A stretch of 64,000 nt of DNA from Flexilinea sp. (GCA_017432685.1 JAFRIR010000118.1:1-64000); one strand, 5' to 3'; shown: positions 42,015 to 51,247, counted from the first letter of the stretch. Notes: generated from the letters alone by a model not told the origin. Program-made: numbers and translations.

Positions 42015-42938
42015 TCATACCTTATCAATAGATTTTTCACCGAACAACCCGGTCGGTTTGACTGCCAGGATGATGATGAGCAGCGCAAAAGTGAAGGCAT
42101 CGGAAAAGATCGCCAGCCCCATCGGACCGGAGGTCAGCCCGGCTTTGAAGAGGATGATGTCCAGCCCTTTGATGATGTTCTCGGCAATACCGATGATGAA
42201 TGCGCCGATCACCGCACCGGGGACCGATCCAATACCGCCGAAAACTGCGGCCACAAATGCCTTCAGACCCGGCATGGCGCCGGAGGTCTGGATGACCGTT
42301 GTATAGTTGGTGAAATAAAGAACCGAGCCGACGCCCGCCAGGAACGACCCGATGACAAAGGTCACGGAGATGACACCGTTGATGTTGATGCCCATCAGCT
42401 GGCTGGTCTCAAAATCCTTCGACACCGCGCGCATGGCCATACCGACTTTGGTATGGTTGATCAGCAGCACCAGCGCGACAACCAGCAGAATGGTCAGGAT
42501 CGGCGTAACGACCGTGACGACCTTGGTGGTGGCGCTGCCGATCTTGATGGAATCCGAGATCCAGGGAATCTTCGGATAGATCTGGTTCAGACCGCCGGTG
42601 ATATAAAGCACCAGGTTCTGCAGGGTATAGCTGACACCGATGGCGGAGATCATGATGCTCATACGCGGAGCGGTTCGCAGTGGTTTGTAAGCGACACGTT
42701 CGATGGCAAATCCGATGATCGACGTGGCAACCAGGTCGAGAATGATGCACAGCCACAGCGGCAAACCGCTGGCGGCCATATAAACCATCACGATACCGGC
42801 GACCATGAACACATCACCATGGGCAAAGTTGATCAGACGCAGAATGCCGTAAACCAGCGTATAGCCGATCGCAATCAGCGCATACTGCCCGCCCACAGAA
42901 ATGCCGGACAAAAGGTAGGGAAAGACTGTATTCCACAT
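42015..42938 (-). CDS. livH: Branched-chain amino acid ABC transporter permease LivH
   Basis: The 307-residue permease has the LivH pattern GGQYALIAIGYTLVYGILRLINFAHGDVFM near the N-terminus and GLKAFVAAVFGGIGSVPGAVIG later. It lies 10 bases upstream of livM. The 288-bp gap to livJ contains a terminator (43092-43127) and a run of GGTCAGTGATC-type short repeats (42966-42996), so livHMGF may be expressed by readthrough at a lower level than livJ. Confidence 0.95.
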   Translation of the reverse strand: MWNTVFPYLLSGISVGGQYALIAIGYTLVYGILRLINFAHGDVFMVAGIVMVYMAASGLPLWLCIILDLVATSIIGFAIERVAYKPLRTAPRMSIMISAIGVSYTLQNLVLYITGGLNQIYPKIPWISDSIKIGSATTKVVTVVTPILTILLVVALVLLINHTKVGMAMRAVSKDFETSQLMGININGVISVTFVIGSFLAGVGSVLYFTNYTTVIQTSGAMPGLKAFVAAVFGGIGSVPGAVIGAFIIGIAENIIKGLDIILFKAGLTSGPMGLAIFSDAFTFALLIIILAVKPTGLFGEKSIDKV

Positions 42939-43091
42939 GTGGAGACACTCCCTTCAAATATTAATGTGGTCAGTGATCAGTGATCGGTGGTCAGTGATGT
43001 AAGATCTCCACACCGTTTTGATTTTTCCGAACAGCTGCACTGACGCTGATTTTGAACCAATGGCATGTGTTTTCATTGATTCAAATTCTTA

Positions 43092-43127
43092 AAACGGCGG
43101 AGTATCGATACGACAACTCCGCCGTTT
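43092..43127 (-). terminator. Terminator or attenuator after livJ
   Basis: Stem AAACGGCGGAGT / ACTCCGCCGTTT with a 12-base loop. It lies about 100 bases past the livJ stop and before livH, and would reduce transcription into the permease genes. Confidence 0.78.
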
Positions 43128-43226
43128 GAGTCAAAAAATTGTTTTGTTAGAGATTAGAACCGTTAAATCTGGTTGATCCGATACGGAAGAACCAATTTCT
43201 CATTCCTAATTTCTCATTTCTAATTA

Positions 43227-44387
43227 TTAGTCAACTGTTTGTTCAGTGACGAAGGTCCAGTCACCGGAAGCGTTGTCCACCTGCTTTACAAAAGCGGAGG
43301 TGCGGATGGCATCACCGACTTCGTCGAAAGCGATAGAGCCGGAAACACCGGTCAGAGTGACACCCGGAAGGGCAGCCTTGACATCCTTGGAGTCAGCAGA
43401 GCCGGCAGCCTTCAGCGCTTCAAGGGCAGTGTAGTAGGTGTCATAGCCCATGACAGAGACCGCAGCGATCATGTCGTTGCCGCCATTGTTGGTCAGGTAT
43501 TCGCTGTTGGAGTTCAGCCAGGCTTTGAAGCCGTTGTCGAATTCCGGGTTCGCGCCTTCCTGGTAGAAGGTGGTGATGGTCACGTTGACGTCAGTGCCCT
43601 TCGCGGCGTTGGCAACAACGTTGCTGTCGAGCGTGTCACCGCCGAGGATCGGGAAGGTCACGCCCTGGCTGGAGGCCTGCTGCACGATCTGGGTGGAGTA
43701 GGCGATGGAAACCGGGCAGAAGAAGACTTCAGCGCTGTACATCTGAGCATTGGTCAGGTAAGAGGTGAAGTCAGAGGTACCGGTCGGGAAGGAGTCCGCG
43801 ATCACAGTGCCGCCAAGCGCTTCGAAAGCCTGTTTGAAGTAGGTCGCCAAACCCTGGTCATAGTCGTTGCCAAGTTCAGCAAGGCTGTAGGCAGTGCGGG
43901 CGCCCAGTTCCTTGAAGGCGTAGTTGGCAAGGACAGTACCCTGGAAAGGATCCAGGAAGCAGATGCGGAAGTAGTGGTCGTTACCGGCAGTGACCTGCGG
44001 GTTGGTGCAGGAAGCGCCGATGGCGGGGATGTTGGCGTCGGCAAAGTACTGGGACCCGGCAATGGATACGCCCGAACCGTAGGAACCGAGAACAACAGAA
44101 ACACCGCTGGAGACCAGCTGCTGAGCTGCAGACGGGGCTTTGTCGGTGGAAGAACCGTTGTCGGCATAGACCAGTTCGACTTTGTAGGTCTCACCGCCGA
44201 TTTCAACGGTCGGGGTCTCAAAATTCGCGTACTGCATACCAAGCATTTCCTGCTTGCCGCCTGCGCCGCTGTCACCGGAAGCCGGTTCGAAAACGCCGAT
44301 CTTCACCACATTCTCAGCCATAACTACGGAAGAGAAGAGCATTGATACACAAAGTACTGCTGTAAGAAGCACAAAGAACTTTTTCAT
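43227..44387 (-). CDS. livJ: Branched-chain amino acid ABC transporter substrate-binding protein
   Basis: The 386-residue exported binding protein has a signal peptide at residues 1-24 (no lipobox Cys). A Peripla_BP_6 fold begins VVKIGVFEPASGDSGAGGKQEMLGMQYA and includes the hinge motif VLGSYGSGVSIAGSQYFADANIPAIGASC. It captures the amino acid for LivHMGF. Codon use is strongly biased, which suggests high expression. AAGGAGGAATTATCC precedes the ATG, and a good promoter is at 44423-44450. If the protein is not lipid-anchored, how it is held near a single membrane is an open point. Confidence 0.94.
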   Translation of the reverse strand: MKKFFVLLTAVLCVSMLFSSVVMAENVVKIGVFEPASGDSGAGGKQEMLGMQYANFETPTVEIGGETYKVELVYADNGSSTDKAPSAAQQLVSSGVSVVLGSYGSGVSIAGSQYFADANIPAIGASCTNPQVTAGNDHYFRICFLDPFQGTVLANYAFKELGARTAYSLAELGNDYDQGLATYFKQAFEALGGTVIADSFPTGTSDFTSYLTNAQMYSAEVFFCPVSIAYSTQIVQQASSQGVTFPILGGDTLDSNVVANAAKGTDVNVTITTFYQEGANPEFDNGFKAWLNSNSEYLTNNGGNDMIAAVSVMGYDTYYTALEALKAAGSADSKDVKAALPGVTLTGVSGSIAFDEVGDAIRTSAFVKQVDNASGDWTFVTEQTVD

Positions 44388-44422
44388 GGATAATTCCTCC
44401 TTGAATTCAAAACTGTTTTTGC

Positions 44423-44450
44423 ATTATATCACTACATCATGAAATCACAA
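44423..44450 (-). promoter_or_regulatory. Promoter of livJ
   Basis: Minus strand: TTGTGA (44450-44445), 16 bases, TATAAT (44428-44423). The livJ ATG is 35 bases downstream of the -10 box. Confidence 0.65.
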
Positions 44451-44504
44451 TGAAATCCAATAAAAATTGTTTATGGTGTGCATCTCATTTTCCATCGATT
44501 TTAG

Positions 44505-45116
44505 TTACAACCTGCTCAGGATAGCGGAGAGGACATCTGTATGGATCTCGTCCGGAGTGCGGTCGGCGTTAATTACCACGAAGCGCTCCGGCTCGGCAGC
44601 AGCCATGGTGAGATAGCCGCTGCGGACCCGTTCATGGAATTGCAGCGCATAATCGTCCATGCGATTCCATTCTTCATGGTTGCTGATGCGCCTGCGCAGA
44701 CCGGCTTCCGCAGAGATATCAAACAGCAGCGTCAGATCCGGTTTCAACCCGCCGGTAGCAAAATCCAACAAATGAGTGAGCATCGTCCGGTCAAGACCGT
44801 GTCCGTAACCCTGATAGGCCATGGTGGAATCCGCATAACGATCGCAGAGGATGATCTTCCCCGCAGCAAGAGAGGGACGGATCAGTTCCTCCACCAGCTG
44901 GGCACGGGAGGCACAGAACAGCAGGATCTCCGCACGAGGATGCATGGACTTGTTTTTCATGTTCATGATGACGGAACGGATCTGGTCACCGATGTCGGTG
45001 CCTCCCGGTTCCCGGGTGCGGACAATATCGAGTCCCTTTGCTTCCAGGGCCGGGACCAGTTTGTTCAGCTGTGTGGTTTTTCCGGAACCATCCGGACCTT
45101 CGAAAGTAATGAACAT
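44505..45116 (-). CDS. tmk: Thymidylate kinase
   Basis: The enzyme phosphorylates dTMP to dTDP. The 203-residue protein has the P-loop FEGPDGSGKTTQ, TREPGGTDIGDQIR, and the DRY motif ILCDRYADSTMAYQGYG. A LID region RRISNHEEWNRMD follows. AGGTG lies a few bases before the ATG. A repeat element separates it from the upstream Ycf45-type gene. Confidence 0.96.
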   Translation of the reverse strand: MFITFEGPDGSGKTTQLNKLVPALEAKGLDIVRTREPGGTDIGDQIRSVIMNMKNKSMHPRAEILLFCASRAQLVEELIRPSLAAGKIILCDRYADSTMAYQGYGHGLDRTMLTHLLDFATGGLKPDLTLLFDISAEAGLRRRISNHEEWNRMDDYALQFHERVRSGYLTMAAAEPERFVVINADRTPDEIHTDVLSAILSRL

Positions 45117-45142
45117 AGCACCTCTTATTTTTTAGCGCACAT

Positions 45143-45244
45143 GGGGACGGTTCTTGCGTGTCGGCTTCAAGATAGCGAAGCTCCTGCTCCGCATTTAGAC
45201 CAGGCGACGCCTGTACCGCTCGGAGCAGGCTAATAACCGTCCCC
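45143..45244. repeat. Composite element: REP-like foot around the core of repeat B
   Basis: GGGGACGGTT (45143) and AACCGTCCCC (45235) are perfect inverted repeats. They enclose the inner block of repeat B (GCGAAGCTCCTGCTCCG through CGGAGCAGG) including the CAGGC/GCCTG hairpin. It joins the two repeat families in one unit. Confidence 0.75.
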
Positions 45245-45256
45245 GCTATGCTTTAT

Positions 45257-46912
45257 CTAATTCCGATAGATCCGCAGTCTTCTTCTGGGTTCTTTTCCAA
45301 AGGACTGGCAGACCAGTCCGGCTTCGTTGATCATTTCCTTCTGGATGCGGCGAATGGCATGATCAGCCGGGGAAAGATCCACCCAGGCTGCCTCACCGCT
45401 CAGGACGGAACGGATAGCGGAGATCGTTTCATCCTCCACATCCTCCCAGTTGACCGCCTGCTCCTGCACCTCGATCTTGAGCATATTGGCAAGCGTATAT
45501 TCGATCTGTGTGGTCGTGTTGGAACGCAGCACATAAATCGGGATGCCGCGTTCTTCCGCCTCGACGATGATCTGCTGCCGTTCCCGGTAATAAGGGCGAA
45601 GCGTCATCAGCATATCCGCCTCTTCCAGATTATTGACCACGATCACCGGCACATCCAGCCGCTCGGCGGCTTCATTCAGCCGGTTGCGGGCTACACCATA
45701 ACAATAGACCCGGATCGTTTCACGATGAGATGCGGGATCCTTTTTCTTCTCTGAAGGGAAACCTTGCTTCAGTTCACCCGAAGCGGGTTTACTTTTGCCG
45801 CTGATCTCAATGATATTGGCCTGAGAACGGGAAAGCTGCTTTTTACCCTTCTTCCCCTCTGAACTTTGATTTTGGCTCCCGGTAAAGCCCGCGCCTTCCA
45901 GCACCGGAGCCGGCGCTTTCTCCCGGATGATTTGACCCTTTGCGCTCTTTGTACGCAGTTCCGGCTGCAGCTCGATGCCGCGCACCAGGGCATCCACAGC
46001 CTCCGCCACGTCCTGATATACCACCACCTGGTTCCGTTGTCGGATCTCCACAAGCACATCAAAGGTCGGCGGTGATTTGCGTTCCAAAACGACCTTCTGC
46101 GTTCCCCGGCGTTTGGCCTCTTCATCGGAAAGCGTAACGGACTCGATCCCCCCGATCAGGTCAGATAGCGTCGGGTTCATCAGCAGGTTGGAGATCGTCT
46201 GCCCATGAGCGGTACCGATCAGCTGAACACCGCGTTCGGCGATGGTCCGGGCAGCCTGGGCTTCCAGTTCACGGCCGATCTCATCGATGATGATGACCTC
46301 CGGATTGTGGTTTTCGACCGCCTCGATCATCACCTCATGCTGGAGCGCAGGCTGTGCTACCTGCAGCCGACGGGCATCCCCAACAGCCGGATGCGGGACG
46401 TCACCGTCCCCGCCGATCTCATTGGAGGTATCCACGATGATGACCCGCTTTTTTGCCGAAAGGACTCGTGCCGCTTCCCGCAGCATGGTGGTTTTCCCGA
46501 TACCCGGTTTTCCGAGAATCAGAAGCGATTTTCCGGATTCGATATAGTCTGCTATGATATCCAGCGTGCCGAACACCGCCCGACCGACCCGGCAGGTCAG
46601 CCCGATGATGCGATTGCGGCGGTTGCGGATGGCGGAAATGCGGTGCAGTGTCCGTTCCATCCCGGCGCGATTGTCAAGGTCGAAGGCGCCGATCTTCGCG
46701 ACCACCGCATCGATATCTTCATAAGTTATTTCGTCTGCGGAAAGCGGCATATCCCCGTGGGTATACCGGGCCAGAGGGATCCTGCCGACATCCATCACAA
46801 CTTCGGTCAATTTTTCAAGATTACCGTTTTCATTGATCACACCTGCGATTTTTTCAGGCAGAATGTTGATCATTGCCTGTATGTCGTCTATATTGTTCAA
46901 ATATTGTTCCAT
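45257..46912 (-). CDS. Ycf45/SpoIIIAA-like AAA ATPase with C-terminal R3H domain
   Basis: The 551-residue protein has an N-terminal helical part, then an ATPase core with Walker A ILGKPGIGKTTMLREAARVL and Walker B VIIIDEIGRELEAQAARTI. A GTAHGQTISNLLMNPTL motif follows, close to stage III sporulation protein AA and plastid Ycf45. A low-complexity linker (about 330-390) precedes a small Rossmann-like part (RVYCYGVARNRLNEAAERL) and an R3H-type single-strand nucleic-acid-binding tail (RRIQKEMINEAGLVCQSFGKEPRRRLRIYR). Family function is not established. The organism shows no sporulation genes here, so a sporulation role is unlikely. Confidence 0.88.
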   Translation of the reverse strand: MEQYLNNIDDIQAMINILPEKIAGVINENGNLEKLTEVVMDVGRIPLARYTHGDMPLSADEITYEDIDAVVAKIGAFDLDNRAGMERTLHRISAIRNRRNRIIGLTCRVGRAVFGTLDIIADYIESGKSLLILGKPGIGKTTMLREAARVLSAKKRVIIVDTSNEIGGDGDVPHPAVGDARRLQVAQPALQHEVMIEAVENHNPEVIIIDEIGRELEAQAARTIAERGVQLIGTAHGQTISNLLMNPTLSDLIGGIESVTLSDEEAKRRGTQKVVLERKSPPTFDVLVEIRQRNQVVVYQDVAEAVDALVRGIELQPELRTKSAKGQIIREKAPAPVLEGAGFTGSQNQSSEGKKGKKQLSRSQANIIEISGKSKPASGELKQGFPSEKKKDPASHRETIRVYCYGVARNRLNEAAERLDVPVIVVNNLEEADMLMTLRPYYRERQQIIVEAEERGIPIYVLRSNTTTQIEYTLANMLKIEVQEQAVNWEDVEDETISAIRSVLSGEAAWVDLSPADHAIRRIQKEMINEAGLVCQSFGKEPRRRLRIYRN

Positions 46913-47040
46913 AGTTTCAGGGTTCAGGATTCAGGATTCAGGTTTCAGGAAAAGTATCCCGGTAAATCTGTTTCCAAACCTAAATATTCCAAAAAAAATT
47001 TCTTTCGTAAAATTGCAGGGACTGTCCCCATCAAATTTAT

Positions 47041-47126
47041 AGGGAGCCTCTAAAAAACATCAATTTTTCTCTGTCCCGGGGGCTGCCGCCCCCATACCCC
47101 CGCCCAAGAGTTTTTGGAGGTATCTT
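47041..47126. mobile_element. MITE-like element, copy 4 (hairpin deleted)
   Basis: AGGGAGCCTCTAAAAAAC opens and GAGTTTTTGGAGGTATC closes the 86-bp copy. The GGGGGCTGCCGCCCCC core and CATACCCCCGCCC are kept, but the second hairpin present in copies 1 and 2 is missing exactly between CTGTCCC and GGGGGC. A GGGACTGTCCCC REP half-site lies just upstream (47018-47030). Confidence 0.8.
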
Positions 47127-47137
47127 TTAAAATGTTC

Positions 47138-47902
47138 CTATAATTGCTGATTTCGCTTCAGCACGCCAAAAATGAAGGCAATCACCAATCCGCCCAGGAT
47201 CAGCCCGCCCCCGATCAATGCCATGATTGGAGACCGGTTTTCCGTCACCACTTCCGTTTCGGCAACTTCCAGTGCAGAGGATTTTTGCGTGCCGAAATTG
47301 ATTTGGGTGTTGTCACCGGCTTTGACCGTCAGCGCATAGTTCATGTTTGTGGTCGGGTTATAATCCGCGGGAGGAGCCACAGAAATGTTATAGTCCCCTT
47401 CCGGAACTTCCGGGAAGCACAGCAAATCATTCCCGGCTGTCAACCCGGTAAAATTATCATACCCGGTCCGTTTGGTAACGCTGACCGCACCGCCGGTGAC
47501 ACCATACTCAAATTCGCCGACAATTCCGTCACCGTTTTCATCTTCGAACAGATACACGCAAACCTGACCGTAGCCGTTATAAGGCGTCGGGGTCGGGGTA
47601 ATAGGCGTCGGGGTCGGAGAGGGCCCGGGAGTCGGGGTCGGCGTCTCATAGCGTCCCAACAGCAAACGGGTACCGACGATCAGTGTACACTGTTCGTCCA
47701 GGTTGTTCAGCTGGCGCAGGGTCTGAAGATCGATCCCCATGGTTAGTGAAATGGTCATACAGGAATCGTTATCTTTAATGATATAAAAGATGTTCCCGTC
47801 CGGGTCCGGTGTCGGTGTCAGGATCGCCTGTCCGAAAGCCGGGCAGGCAAAAGCTGAGAAAACCAGCCCCATCAACATCAGGATCATTACTTGTTTCTTC
47901 AT
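47138..47902 (-). CDS. Exported LysM protein with SdrD-type B domain and C-terminal membrane anchor
   Basis: The start at 47902 has GGAG seven bases upstream. A signal peptide (about 1-25) is followed by a LysM domain (about 35-85: IFYIIKDNDSCMTISLTMGI), then a Pro/Thr linker. An SdrD/Cna-B-like beta domain (about 110-205) has VYLFEDENGDGIVGEFEYGV with Ca-binding-like acidic residues. The protein closes with a membrane segment and basic KRNQQL tail. LysM binds peptidoglycan, so this is a wall-bound, membrane-anchored surface protein. MITE copy 4 lies 12 bases past its stop. Confidence 0.85.
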   Translation of the reverse strand: MKKQVMILMLMGLVFSAFACPAFGQAILTPTPDPDGNIFYIIKDNDSCMTISLTMGIDLQTLRQLNNLDEQCTLIVGTRLLLGRYETPTPTPGPSPTPTPITPTPTPYNGYGQVCVYLFEDENGDGIVGEFEYGVTGGAVSVTKRTGYDNFTGLTAGNDLLCFPEVPEGDYNISVAPPADYNPTTNMNYALTVKAGDNTQINFGTQKSSALEVAETEVVTENRSPIMALIGGGLILGGLVIAFIFGVLKRNQQL

Positions 47903-48060
47903 CTCATTTCTCCATTTCACATTCAGTAGCCAGTGGTCGGTGGTCAGAGGTCGGTGGTCAGTAACCGGCAGCACACCACTCATAAGTGACAGCGGTGCCG
48001 GTCCCTGTATGCTCATTCTTTAATCCGCCGCGCAGCGGCACCTAAATTATTCATTATTCC

Positions 48061-49797
48061 TTATTCATTATTCATTTTAAAGCTTTCCGCTTCCTTCAGC
48101 ATCGCTTTCACCGCGGACACATTTTCTTCATTGTCCGCACCGAGCAGCGAAGCAAGCTCATGCAGGCTTTCTTCCGTATCCAGGCATGTCACAACAGTCT
48201 GGGTACGGTTGTCACGGATCTGCTTGCGGACGTGGTAATGGCTGTCATAAAGAGCGGCCAGCTGCGGCAGATGGGTGATGCAGATCACTTGATGGTAGCG
48301 GCTCAGCTGCCATAGCTTTTCCCCGACCAGCGCACCGATCCTGCCCCCGATCCCCTGATCGATCTCGTCAAAGACCATGGTCGGGATGGTATCTGCCTGA
48401 GCCAGGGTGTTCTTCAGCGCCAGCATCAGCCGGGAAGTCTCCCCACCGGAAGCCACTTTTGCCAGCGGTTTCAGCCCTTCTCCCGGATTCGGCGCAATGA
48501 GGAATTCCACCCGGTCAAAACCGCTGTCGGAAAACCCAAGACGTTTTCCATTCCTATCCATCAAACCACCTTCATCCGGTACTGTTTCCAGCAGGACCTC
48601 AAATCGGGCAGCTCTCATGCGAAGGTCATCCAGCTCCTTTTCAACACCCCGTGAGATCTCCGCTGCTGCGGTTTTTCGTTTGTCCGAAAGTTCGGCAGCC
48701 AGTCCGGATAATTTTTCAAGGAGTTCTTCCCGCTCACCTTCCAACGCAGCGATCTGTTCACCGGCGCCGGTGATCAGGGAAAGCTTCTTTTTCGCTTCCG
48801 CAGCATATGCCAGAACCGCTGTGACGGTACCGCCGTATTTCCGCTTCAGTGAATAATACAGGCTCAGACGTTCTTCGATCTGGTTCCGCCTGCGGGAGCT
48901 GAAGCCAAGGTTCGCTTTATAACGCTGCAGCTTGTCCAGGATCTCATTCATCTGGTCAGCAGCCGTAACCACCGCATCATAAAGAGGGCTGAGCGTATCG
49001 TCATAAGCGACCAGGTCATCCAAAGCGCTGTCCAGCTGGTCCAGCCGGTCAATGATGCCGGGATTGCTCTCTGAACGGCCTTCCAGTGCTGTCAGGCCCT
49101 GATGCAGGAGTTTGGCGATCCGTTCTGAATTTTCCAGTCGCTCCCGTTCCCGGTTGAGCTTTTCCTCTTCCTCTTCGGAAAGCCCGGCGGAATCGATCTC
49201 ATTGAGCTGATAGGTCAGCATATCCTGCTGACGCAGCGCTTCCGCCTCACCGTCATGCAGCGCTTTCAGATTTTTCACTACACTCAAATACTGCCGGTAA
49301 AGGGCACGGTATTGTTTCAGCAGCGTTTCATTCCCTGCAAACTGATCCACCAGGCGGATATGAGAGGCCGGTCTGAGCAGGGAAAGATGCTCTGACTGTC
49401 CGTGGATATCAACCAGAAGGGAACCGATTTCCTGCAGAATGCCAAGACTGACACTGTGACCGTTGATGCGGGCAGTACTGCGTCCTTCGAGCCGGAGTTC
49501 ACGGGAAAGCGTCACCTCGTCAATGCCGTCATCCGGCAGCAGATCCTCCCGCTTCAGGATATCCTCAATTTCCTCCCGCCGGTTCCCGTAATCGAAGACA
49601 GCCTCAATCGAAGCCCGTTTCGTACCTTCCCTGATAAAACTGTTGTCTGCTTTCTCTCCCAGTACAATGGAAAGCGCATCCAGAATAATGGACTTGCCCG
49701 CTCCGGTTTCTCCGGTAAAAACATTGAAACCCGCGGTAAACTCCAGGTCCAGCGCTTCAATGATGGCAAAATTGAGAATACGGATCTCTTTGAGCAT
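48061..49797 (-). CDS. recN: DNA repair protein RecN
   Basis: This SMC-like ATPase acts in double-strand break repair. The 578 residues start MLKEIRILNFAIIEAL and have Walker A FTGETGAGKSIILDALSIVLG. A coiled-coil middle (about 150-380) is followed by the signature LAKVASGGETSRLMLALK and Walker B TMVFDEIDQGIGGRIGALVGEKL. The start at 49797 is the family-standard one; a longer frame runs over the neighbouring gene in another phase and is not credible. It follows the B-box gene by five bases and ends the nadK-Bbox-recN operon. Confidence 0.95.
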   Translation of the reverse strand: MLKEIRILNFAIIEALDLEFTAGFNVFTGETGAGKSIILDALSIVLGEKADNSFIREGTKRASIEAVFDYGNRREEIEDILKREDLLPDDGIDEVTLSRELRLEGRSTARINGHSVSLGILQEIGSLLVDIHGQSEHLSLLRPASHIRLVDQFAGNETLLKQYRALYRQYLSVVKNLKALHDGEAEALRQQDMLTYQLNEIDSAGLSEEEEEKLNRERERLENSERIAKLLHQGLTALEGRSESNPGIIDRLDQLDSALDDLVAYDDTLSPLYDAVVTAADQMNEILDKLQRYKANLGFSSRRRNQIEERLSLYYSLKRKYGGTVTAVLAYAAEAKKKLSLITGAGEQIAALEGEREELLEKLSGLAAELSDKRKTAAAEISRGVEKELDDLRMRAARFEVLLETVPDEGGLMDRNGKRLGFSDSGFDRVEFLIAPNPGEGLKPLAKVASGGETSRLMLALKNTLAQADTIPTMVFDEIDQGIGGRIGALVGEKLWQLSRYHQVICITHLPQLAALYDSHYHVRKQIRDNRTQTVVTCLDTEESLHELASLLGADNEENVSAVKAMLKEAESFKMNNE

Positions 49798-49802
49798 TGA
49801 GC

Positions 49803-50360
49803 TTACCTTCTGAAGACCATCCCGTTCATATCCATCCAGATCGTCACACAAAGCACGATCACATAAAGCAGACTCACCAGGATCTGTGTCAGCCCGCTCA
49901 GCGCCATGCCGGCACCGACATAATATATCCAAATGATTCGCAGACCGGTCAGGCGTGGGATCAGTCCGCCAACCCCGGCAGCGATCACGACCACCAGGCT
50001 CAGCGTCTGCGACCGCCGTTTGTTCACAGCCCGGCGGACAGCGGTACAGATCAGTTTCCCGCATACTCCCCCGACAATGAGCGCTGAAAGAAAGCTGAAC
50101 AGAGGAATCAGCTGTTCGATATAAGAGCCTGCCAGTCCCAGCACAAACGCGATCACCCCACCGATCAGGAGATCCTTCGTTTCTGCAGTATCAAAAATTT
50201 TCTGCTGGTTTTTGATGCAGTCTTTACAGCGATAGCCGGTTGGCGTTTGAACGGCACACTCCAGGCAGATCGGTCTGTTGCACTTGTTGCAGCGCAGAAG
50301 CGTTTTGCGATCCGGATGCCTGTAACAAACCTGATATTCATCATGTAATTCTTCTGTCAT
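49803..50360 (-). CDS. B-box zinc-ribbon membrane protein
   Basis: The 185-residue protein starts with a B-box-like zinc motif: CYRHPDRKTLLRCNKCNRPICLECAVQTPTGYRC and KDC, containing paired Cys and a His. Four membrane segments follow (about 68-185). Similar proteins are common in Chloroflexota and often resemble a rhomboid N-terminus, but no Ser/His protease motif is visible. Its start overlaps the nadK stop by 4 bp and recN starts five bases after its end. The function is unknown. Confidence 0.82.
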   Translation of the reverse strand: MTEELHDEYQVCYRHPDRKTLLRCNKCNRPICLECAVQTPTGYRCKDCIKNQQKIFDTAETKDLLIGGVIAFVLGLAGSYIEQLIPLFSFLSALIVGGVCGKLICTAVRRAVNKRRSQTLSLVVVIAAGVGGLIPRLTGLRIIWIYYVGAGMALSGLTQILVSLLYVIVLCVTIWMDMNGMVFRR

Positions 50361-51247
50361 GACCGGTACTCTCCTTTGATGGTCGGATTCCGCTGCATAT
50401 AGCGCGTGATGTTCCGATAAAAAATTCCCTTATCACCAAAACGGACAAACTGAGCCGAATGTTCCGAAGCCCTTGCCCGGACCTGATCGCCGAAATCAAG
50501 AAATCCGCCTTCATAACCGTCCGGAGAGATGATCGCCTCTACATTTCCGCCAAGCGTAAAGCCGATGGTGTCTGTATCGGGTAAAACAAGGCTGCGGTCC
50601 ACGCACAGGTTCGGAGAGATCGGCGTCAGCAGTATGTTGCGCATGTCCGGCCGCAGGATCGGCCCGCCGACAGACTGTGAGTAAGAGGTTGAGCCTGTCG
50701 CAGTGGAAAGAATCAGACCGTCTGCTACATATTCAGCCAGTTCGATCTCGTTGACATGAACGAAAAGATGGATCGGCCGGAGCGACAGCCCGCGGGCAAT
50801 GACCACATCATTCAGCACTTCCCAGGAATCCAGCATTTTCTCCCCGCGGTAATGCTCCGCATGGATCATCATGCGGCGGTCGATCTCCCAGTTTCCGGAG
50901 AACAGGTCATCCAGCCGGGCACGCCATTCATCCCGCTGTGTTTCCACCAGGAAGCCAAAATGTCCGAAATTGACACCCATCACCGGGACACCGACCGGCG
51001 CCCCAAGCTTCCCGGCACGCAGCATCGTACCGTCACCGCCCAGTGCGATCATGAAATCAAATTTTCCATCGCGCAGCTGAGTGCGGAACCGGCTGTCATT
51101 CAGCGAATATGAGACAGCATGATCAACTGAACGCCTTTGCAAATCGGCAGCGATCTCGGAAGCTGTCAGATGGGCCGCTTCAATGTCCGGATGCCATGCC
51201 ACGACAATGCGGCTGGGGATGTTCACACTCTTCTCCATGCTATCCAT
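50357..51247 (-). CDS. nadK: NAD kinase
   Basis: The enzyme phosphorylates NAD to NADP. Motifs are IALGGDGTMLRAG, GVNFGHFGFLVE, LNDVVIARG and the substrate motif LSTATGSTSYSQSVGGP. The start is uncertain: ATG 51247 gives 296 residues and is the best fit to family length. ATG 51238 and ATG 51304 are alternatives. It overlaps the B-box gene by 4 bp. The divergent rpe gene starts 125 bases away. Confidence 0.93.
   Translation of the reverse strand: MDSMEKSVNIPSRIVVAWHPDIEAAHLTASEIAADLQRRSVDHAVSYSLNDSRFRTQLRDGKFDFMIALGGDGTMLRAGKLGAPVGVPVMGVNFGHFGFLVETQRDEWRARLDDLFSGNWEIDRRMMIHAEHYRGEKMLDSWEVLNDVVIARGLSLRPIHLFVHVNEIELAEYVADGLILSTATGSTSYSQSVGGPILRPDMRNILLTPISPNLCVDRSLVLPDTDTIGFTLGGNVEAIISPDGYEGGFLDFGDQVRARASEHSAQFVRFGDKGIFYRNITRYMQRNPTIKGEYRS

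Noticed and set aside
45257..46912. Ycf45-type ATPase as evidence for sporulation
   Set aside because: Only the SpoIIIAA-like core is shared; the R3H tail and lack of any other spoIII gene fit the general Ycf45 family.
49798..50064. 90-residue N-terminal extension of RecN
   Set aside because: It overlaps the B-box gene in another phase and has none of the family sequence; the standard RecN start is at 49797.
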